Source: Deinococcus sp. (GTDB lineage: Bacteria; Deinococcota; Deinococci; Deinococcales; Deinococcaceae). From it: a DNA stretch of 11,452 nucleotides. The position numbers and the translations under genes were made by a program. The notes beneath the pieces are model-generated. The model did no database searches. It was not told where the DNA came from and saw only the letters and a program-made list of their open reading frames with translations. Every line of letters starts with the position of its first letter. Position 1 is the stretch's first letter. Below, piece by piece: positions 7,137 through 11,452 of the stretch. The stretch covers positions 1-11,452 of the forward strand of contig NZ_JANYGJ010000218.1 in assembly GCF_025362455.1 (NCBI RefSeq). Direction: 5' to 3'.

Positions 7137-7216
7137 GCTCAGGGCCACCGGGGCGGGTGCAAATCTGACTGGACTGACTGGCCCTGATGACATATCAGCT
7201 CTGTATACCGGAGGCT

Positions 7217-7246
7217 TTGACAGGGCGGGCCGGGCGGTGCTAACGT
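7217..7246 (+). promoter_or_regulatory. Promoter of the GH2-GH28 operon
   Basis: On the plus strand, TTGACA (7217-7222) is followed by an 18-bp GC-rich spacer and TAACGT (7241-7246), a TANNNT -10 box. The predicted start, about 7 nt downstream, falls on the first base of the operator. The leader to the beta-mannosidase start is about 135 nt, with no clear riboswitch or terminator. Confidence 0.75.
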
Positions 7247-7252
7247 CTAAGC

Positions 7253-7263
7253 GTTTAGTAAAC
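7253..7263 (+). promoter_or_regulatory. LacI-family operator at the GH2-GH28 promoter
   Basis: GTTTAGTAAAC repeats the palindrome found at 5913-5923, at the same distance (6 nt) from the -10 box and in the same promoter geometry. The flanks on the transcribed strand (GC before, AAA after) also match. This points to joint control by the LacI-type regulator encoded between the two sites. Confidence 0.8.
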
Positions 7264-7387
7264 AAATTCGTTCGGGCGCTGCCGCCGATCATCATTGCCG
7301 GACCGCTCCGGTGTGAGTGTTCGGCGCCCGCGTCTGGCCTCACGCGCTCACCCCGGCGTCTGCCCCCACTCAGTTGTAGGAGTGCCC

Positions 7388-9934
7388 ATGTCCCAGCTTT
7401 CTGATCTCGCCCGCCACTCCACATTTGTGCATCACGGCTGGCAACTGCGCGCCCTGACGCCCGGCACCGACCTCCAGGCCGCCCTGAACGAAGCCGCCGA
7501 GTGGCTGGAGGCGACGGTGCCCGGCACCGTGCAGCAGGATTTGCTGCGCCACGACGTCATCCCCGATCCGTACCTCGGCCTCAATGAGAACGAGGTGCAG
7601 TGGGTGGGCGAAACCGACTGGCTCTACCGCACGACCTTCACGGTGGACGAGGGCAGCCTGGCCCAGCCGAACGTGGAGCTGGTCTTTGGGGGTCTGGATA
7701 CCGTCTGCGAGGTGCGGCTCAACGGCCAGGTCATCCTGAAGACAGACAACATGTTCGTGCCGGAGCGCGTAGACGTCAAGGCGCTGCTGCGCCCCGCCGA
7801 CAACGAGCTGCTGCTGCACTTTTCCTCGCCGCTGCGCGAGAGCCGGGCACGTGAGGCGCACTACGGCGTCCGGGCGGCGTGGAACGGCAATGCCAGCCGG
7901 GTGTATCTGCGCAAGGCCCAGTACCACTACGGCTGGGACTGGGGTCCAGTCATTTTAACGTCCGGTCCCTGGCTGCCGATCGAGCTGCACGCCTACAGCG
8001 CCCGATTGGGCGAGGTGGCCGCTCCGGTGACGCTGGCGGGCGGCCAGGCCAGCGTCCAGCTCACCGCGACGGTGGTCGGCGAACAGGCAGGTGTGAGCGT
8101 TCATGCCGAGTTGCGCGGCCCGGACGGTGGGTTAGTGGCCCAGACCCAGGGTGACAGCGCAGCGTTGAATGTTCCCGATCCCCAGCTCTGGTGGCCGCAC
8201 GGCTACGGCGCTCAGCCGCTGTATACGCTGAGCGTGCAGTTGCGGCGCGGTGATGAGCTGCTGGACGAACAGATTCAGCGCCTGGGCCTGCGCCGGACAG
8301 AACTGCGCCAGGAGCCGGTGGAGGGCGAGGCGGGAGTGAGCTTCACCTTCGCCGTGAACGGCACTGAGGTCTTTACGGGCGGCGCCAACTGGATTCCCGA
8401 AGACCTGCTGCTCAACCGCGTCACGCCGGGGCAGGAACGCGCCCGAATTCAGCAGGCGGTGGACGCGGGCATGCTGATGCTGCGCGTCTGGGCGGGCGGC
8501 ATCTACGAAACGGACAGCTTTTACGATGCCTGCGACGAACTGGGCGTGCTGGTCTGGCAAGACTTCCTGTTCGGCTGCGGGATGTACCCGGCTCACCCGG
8601 AATTCCTGGCGAGCGTGCGGCGCGAGGCCCAGGCTGCCGTAAAACGCCTGCGGCACCACGCCAGCCTGGCGCTGTGGTGCGGCAACAACGAGGATTATCA
8701 GATCGCCGAGAGCGTGGGTGCCGGAGATTTCAGCGGCCAGGCCGACCTGGCTCAGTCAGCCTTTCCGGCCCGCGAGATCTACGAACGGCTGCTGCCCGAA
8801 ATCTGTGCCGACCTCGACCCGGCGACGGCCTACTGGCCCGGTAGCCCGTACACGCCCGGCGGCCCCGCTGCCCCTGCCGGTGCGACCACCGACCAGACCA
8901 AGGGGGACCGCCACACCTGGGACGTCTGGCACGGCAGCATGGCCCCTTATGGCGACTACGGCAAGTACGAGGGGCGCTTTGTCAGCGAATTCGGCTTGCA
9001 GTCCGCGCCCGCCATGAGCACCATTCTCAGCTTCACCCAGCCTGCCGACCGCCACGCCAACTCCCGCGTGATGGAACACCACAACAAGGCGGGCGACGGT
9101 CCGCGCAGGCTGGCGGTGTACCTCTCAGATACCGTGCAGCCGCCCGCCGACTTCGCCGAGTGGGTCTACGACACCCGGCTGGTGCAGGCCGAGGCGATGG
9201 TGGCCGCCTACCGCGCTTACCGCCGCCGCTGGGGACACGCGGGCAAGCGGGCGGTGTCCGGCGCACTGGTCTGGCAGCTCAACGACTGCTGGCCGGTCAC
9301 GAGCTGGGCGCTGATCGACTCGCACGGCCTGCCCAAGCCCGCCCTCTACGCGGTGGGCCGCGAACTGGCGCCGGTGGCGGTGGGAGCTGAGCGCCACAGC
9401 GGCGAGCTGAGCGTCTGGATTTGCAGCAGCAAGCTCGAAACCCAGGCCGTCGAGATCGAGCTGGACGTGTTCAGCCTGACCGGAGAGCCGCTTCACCACC
9501 ACCTCAGCAGCGAGGTCGCCGCGCCCAACGCCACCACCGAACTCAGTATCGGTATTCCTGCTCTGAAGGATGACGCCGTGGTGTTCGTCCGCGCCTTTCA
9601 ACACGGAGTTGAGCTGAGCCGGGCGGCGCTGTGGCCCGAACCGCTCAAGTATTTCGCCCTGCCCGACCCCGAACTGAGTGTCCAGTTGATGACGACGGTG
9701 CAAGGCGACCAGCTCAGCGTCGGCGCCCGGCTGCCGGTTAAGGGCGTCTGGATCGACGCGGGCGCGGCGTTGAAGGGTAACCACTTCGACTTGATGCCCG
9801 GCGAGCGCGTGAGCGTGACGCTGCCCGGCGGCTCCGTCCCCGTGACCGTGCGGGCCGTCGGCAGCGCCGAGATCGCCGTATCTGCCCAGCCAGCTCCGAT
9901 TCAACCTGCTGCTCAGCCGGTGGAAGCGAGGTGA
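7388..9934 (+). CDS. Beta-mannosidase, glycoside hydrolase family 2
   Basis: An 848-residue cytoplasmic exo-enzyme expected to remove terminal beta-D-mannose from oligosaccharides. The start at ATG 7388 is supported by TAGGAG 5 nt upstream; the frame continues 31 codons upstream without family similarity. The order is GH2 sugar-binding jelly roll (about 15-195), with the beta-mannosidase signature YHYGWDWGP at 179-187; Ig-like domain with WWPHGYG near 268; TIM barrel from about 300, with FTGGANWIPED. The likely acid/base is Glu435 in WCGNNED and the likely nucleophile is Glu534 in FVSEFGLQS. C-terminal beta domains follow, then an Ala/Pro/Gln tail. There is no signal peptide, so the substrate must be imported, presumably by the neighbouring ABC transporter. 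Its stop codon overlaps the start of the next gene by 4 bases, indicating translational coupling. The family is secure; the linkage preference is not visible. Confidence 0.93.
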   Translation: MSQLSDLARHSTFVHHGWQLRALTPGTDLQAALNEAAEWLEATVPGTVQQDLLRHDVIPDPYLGLNENEVQWVGETDWLYRTTFTVDEGSLAQPNVELVFGGLDTVCEVRLNGQVILKTDNMFVPERVDVKALLRPADNELLLHFSSPLRESRAREAHYGVRAAWNGNASRVYLRKAQYHYGWDWGPVILTSGPWLPIELHAYSARLGEVAAPVTLAGGQASVQLTATVVGEQAGVSVHAELRGPDGGLVAQTQGDSAALNVPDPQLWWPHGYGAQPLYTLSVQLRRGDELLDEQIQRLGLRRTELRQEPVEGEAGVSFTFAVNGTEVFTGGANWIPEDLLLNRVTPGQERARIQQAVDAGMLMLRVWAGGIYETDSFYDACDELGVLVWQDFLFGCGMYPAHPEFLASVRREAQAAVKRLRHHASLALWCGNNEDYQIAESVGAGDFSGQADLAQSAFPAREIYERLLPEICADLDPATAYWPGSPYTPGGPAAPAGATTDQTKGDRHTWDVWHGSMAPYGDYGKYEGRFVSEFGLQSAPAMSTILSFTQPADRHANSRVMEHHNKAGDGPRRLAVYLSDTVQPPADFAEWVYDTRLVQAEAMVAAYRAYRRRWGHAGKRAVSGALVWQLNDCWPVTSWALIDSHGLPKPALYAVGRELAPVAVGAERHSGELSVWICSSKLETQAVEIELDVFSLTGEPLHHHLSSEVAAPNATTELSIGIPALKDDAVVFVRAFQHGVELSRAALWPEPLKYFALPDPELSVQLMTTVQGDQLSVGARLPVKGVWIDAGAALKGNHFDLMPGERVSVTLPGGSVPVTVRAVGSAEIAVSAQPAPIQPAAQPVEAR

Positions 9935-11325
9935 CCCGGCTCCTACCGACCTCGGCGGTCTTCAACGTCCTTGACTACGGCGCACGCGGCGACGGCCTGA
10001 CGAACGACGCCGCCGCTATCCAGGCCGCCATCGACGCCTGCTTCACGGCGGGCGGCGGCACAGTGACGCTGCCGGGCGGGCGCACCTACCGGTCTGGCTC
10101 GCTGGAGCTGCGCGCCGCCACCGAGTTTCGCGTCGAGCGCGGAGCCACCTTGCTCGCCAGCAGCGACTACGCCGACTACCAGTTCGCCCACCACAGCGAT
10201 CAGGTCACGGGCGGGCTGTTCTTCGAGACCGAGTTGCCGCGTCGGGCCTGGATCACCGCCTTCGGGGCGCATGACCTGTGCATCACGGGCGGGGGCCGCA
10301 TCGACGGCAACGGGCGCGGCTTCGTACAGGTCGACATGGGCGACTATTTCGTGATGCGCGGCGCAGACAGTGCCGACGCGGTGCAGGGCGGCGACCAGTA
10401 CCGCGAGCGCCCCTTTACCCTCCACCTGATCGGCTGCCAGCGGCTCGATATTCACCACGTCACCATTCTTGACGGGGCGCACTGGACCCTGCGCCTGACC
10501 GGCTGCGACGACGTGAGCGTGAGCAGCGTCCGGCTGCACAACAGCTTCAAGGTGCCCAACTGCGACGGCATCGACCTCGACCACTGCAAGCGGGTGCGGA
10601 TCAGCGGCTGCGACGTGCGGGCCGGAGACGACGCCATCTGCCTGAAGTCCTGCAAGGCCACCGAGGTCTACGGCGTGTGCGAGGACGTTACGGTGACGAA
10701 CTGCACGCTCAGTAGCGCCAGCAGCGCCCTGAAGACCGGCAACGAGAACTGGGGCCTGATCCGCAACGTGATCTTCCAGGGCTGCGTCGTGCGCGACTCC
10801 AACCGGGGCCTGACCGTCCACTGCGGCGAACCGGGCGGGGTCGAGAACGTGCTATTTTCCGACATCATCGTCGAGACGCGCAAGTATCAACGAAGCTGGT
10901 GGGGCCGCTCGGAGCCGATCTATGTCAACGCGACGGCCTGGAAGAAAGAGGACGGCGTGGGCAAGATTCGCAACGTGCGGTTTCGCAACATCCTGGCGAG
11001 CGGCGAGAACGGCGTCTTCGTCTATGCCGAGCAGAACGGCGACGTGGACGGCGTGACGCTGGAGAACGTGCGCCTGGAGGTCGGTGAGTGGCTGGGCAGA
11101 TTTCCGACCCGGATGCAGGATTTCCGACCACGTACCGGGCGAGGGGGCGAGGAGGACCGTCCCACACGCGGGATTACCGTCGAGGGGGCCGCTCACGTGA
11201 CCCTGCGCCACGTGGAGGTGGTCTGGGGCGAGAACAGACAGCCCTACTACGGCGAGGCGCTCTACTCATATAAAGCCGAGGGGTTGAAGGTCGAGGATTT
11301 CACCGGCAGCGACGTATCTGATTAG
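9931..11325 (+). CDS. GH28-like right-handed beta-helix glycosidase, cytoplasmic
   Basis: A 464-residue protein starting with GTG that overlaps the previous stop as GTGA; GGAAG lies just upstream. It opens with the pectate-lyase-superfamily motif FNVLDYGARGDGLTNDAAAI and continues as beta-helix coils to the end. GH28 (polygalacturonase) active-site motifs are present as NCDGIDLD (Asp212) and AGDDAICLKS (Asp233, Asp234). The family's GHG histidine is absent; the matching coil reads SSASSALKTGNENWG. The RIK-type substrate motif appears as NRGLTVHCGE. There is no signal peptide. It could be an exo-acting or rhamnogalacturonan/uronide-type GH28 relative, or act on a different glycan altogether. 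Co-transcription and tight coupling with the beta-mannosidase suggest both enzymes work on the same imported oligosaccharide. Assignment to the fold and superfamily is firm; the substrate is open. Confidence 0.85.
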   Translation: MTRLLPTSAVFNVLDYGARGDGLTNDAAAIQAAIDACFTAGGGTVTLPGGRTYRSGSLELRAATEFRVERGATLLASSDYADYQFAHHSDQVTGGLFFETELPRRAWITAFGAHDLCITGGGRIDGNGRGFVQVDMGDYFVMRGADSADAVQGGDQYRERPFTLHLIGCQRLDIHHVTILDGAHWTLRLTGCDDVSVSSVRLHNSFKVPNCDGIDLDHCKRVRISGCDVRAGDDAICLKSCKATEVYGVCEDVTVTNCTLSSASSALKTGNENWGLIRNVIFQGCVVRDSNRGLTVHCGEPGGVENVLFSDIIVETRKYQRSWWGRSEPIYVNATAWKKEDGVGKIRNVRFRNILASGENGVFVYAEQNGDVDGVTLENVRLEVGEWLGRFPTRMQDFRPRTGRGGEEDRPTRGITVEGAAHVTLRHVEVVWGENRQPYYGEALYSYKAEGLKVEDFTGSDVSD

Positions 11326-11373
11326 CGATGCAGGGGTGGTCGCGGTTCGAGCCGTGGGCGAGTAGACTCAGGC

Positions 11374-11452
11374 ATGACCGGCGACCTGACCCGCGATGAC
11401 CTGCTGGCGATCATCCGTCGGCAAGCGGAGCAGTTCGAGCGACTGGAAGCCG
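11374..11452 (+). CDS. Start of a probable IS66-type transposase (partial at window edge)
   Basis: An ATG at 11374 opens a frame that continues to the window end (26 codons). It reads MTGDLTRDDLLAIIRRQAEQ, then FERLEA. A short acidic start, an LLAII segment and a heptad-like Gln/Glu/Leu helix are how the leucine-zipper N-terminus of IS66 TnpC transposases begins. With so few residues the call is tentative; any protein with an N-terminal coiled coil would look alike. TAGACT ends 5 nt before the ATG and there is no Shine-Dalgarno, which fits a leaderless promoter. It lies 48 nt after the GH28-like gene with no clear terminator between. Confidence 0.45.
   Translation, partial: MTGDLTRDDLLAIIRRQAEQFERLEA

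Overview
The window looks like a chromosomal or plasmid segment from a Deinococcus-like bacterium. It is very GC-rich with strong G/C third-position bias. It has a carbohydrate solute-binding protein with a signal peptide but no lipobox cysteine, as expected for a diderm with a periplasm, and TANNNT -10 boxes close to start codons, suggesting leaderless genes. The genus is an inference from style and gene content.

Left edge (1-435): the N-terminal 38 codons of an IS630-type transposase run off the window. A single 37-nt CRISPR-type repeat follows at 158-194, next to a reading-frame remnant of unknown origin (142-378). Minus-strand block (436-5761): a four-gene operon read right to left. It holds a periplasmic sugar-binding protein, two MalF/MalG-type permeases and a secreted DUF5060/GH-A-clan (GH5-like) glycosidase. 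No ATPase gene is present. A minus-strand LacI-family repressor lies at 6065-7123. Plus-strand block (7388-11325): a cytoplasmic GH2 beta-mannosidase, followed with a 4-base overlap by a cytoplasmic GH28-like beta-helix protein. Right edge (11374-11452): the start of another gene, probably an IS66-type transposase.

The genes form one plant-polysaccharide utilisation cassette. The secreted glycosidase would trim a polymer outside, the ABC importer would take up oligosaccharides, and the two cytoplasmic enzymes would finish the degradation. The control circuit is readable. Each transport/degradation operon has a TTGACA -35 box and a TANNNT -10 box, and the palindrome GTTTAnTAAAC at the predicted transcription start. 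These two sites lie on either side of the lacI gene, and the flanks of the palindrome match in both copies. This is the clearest unlisted structure in the window. The co-regulated pairing of beta-mannosidase with a GH28-like protein lacking the family's usual GHG histidine points to an unusual, possibly mixed, substrate. Mobile-element fragments at both ends suggest the cassette sits in accessory DNA.
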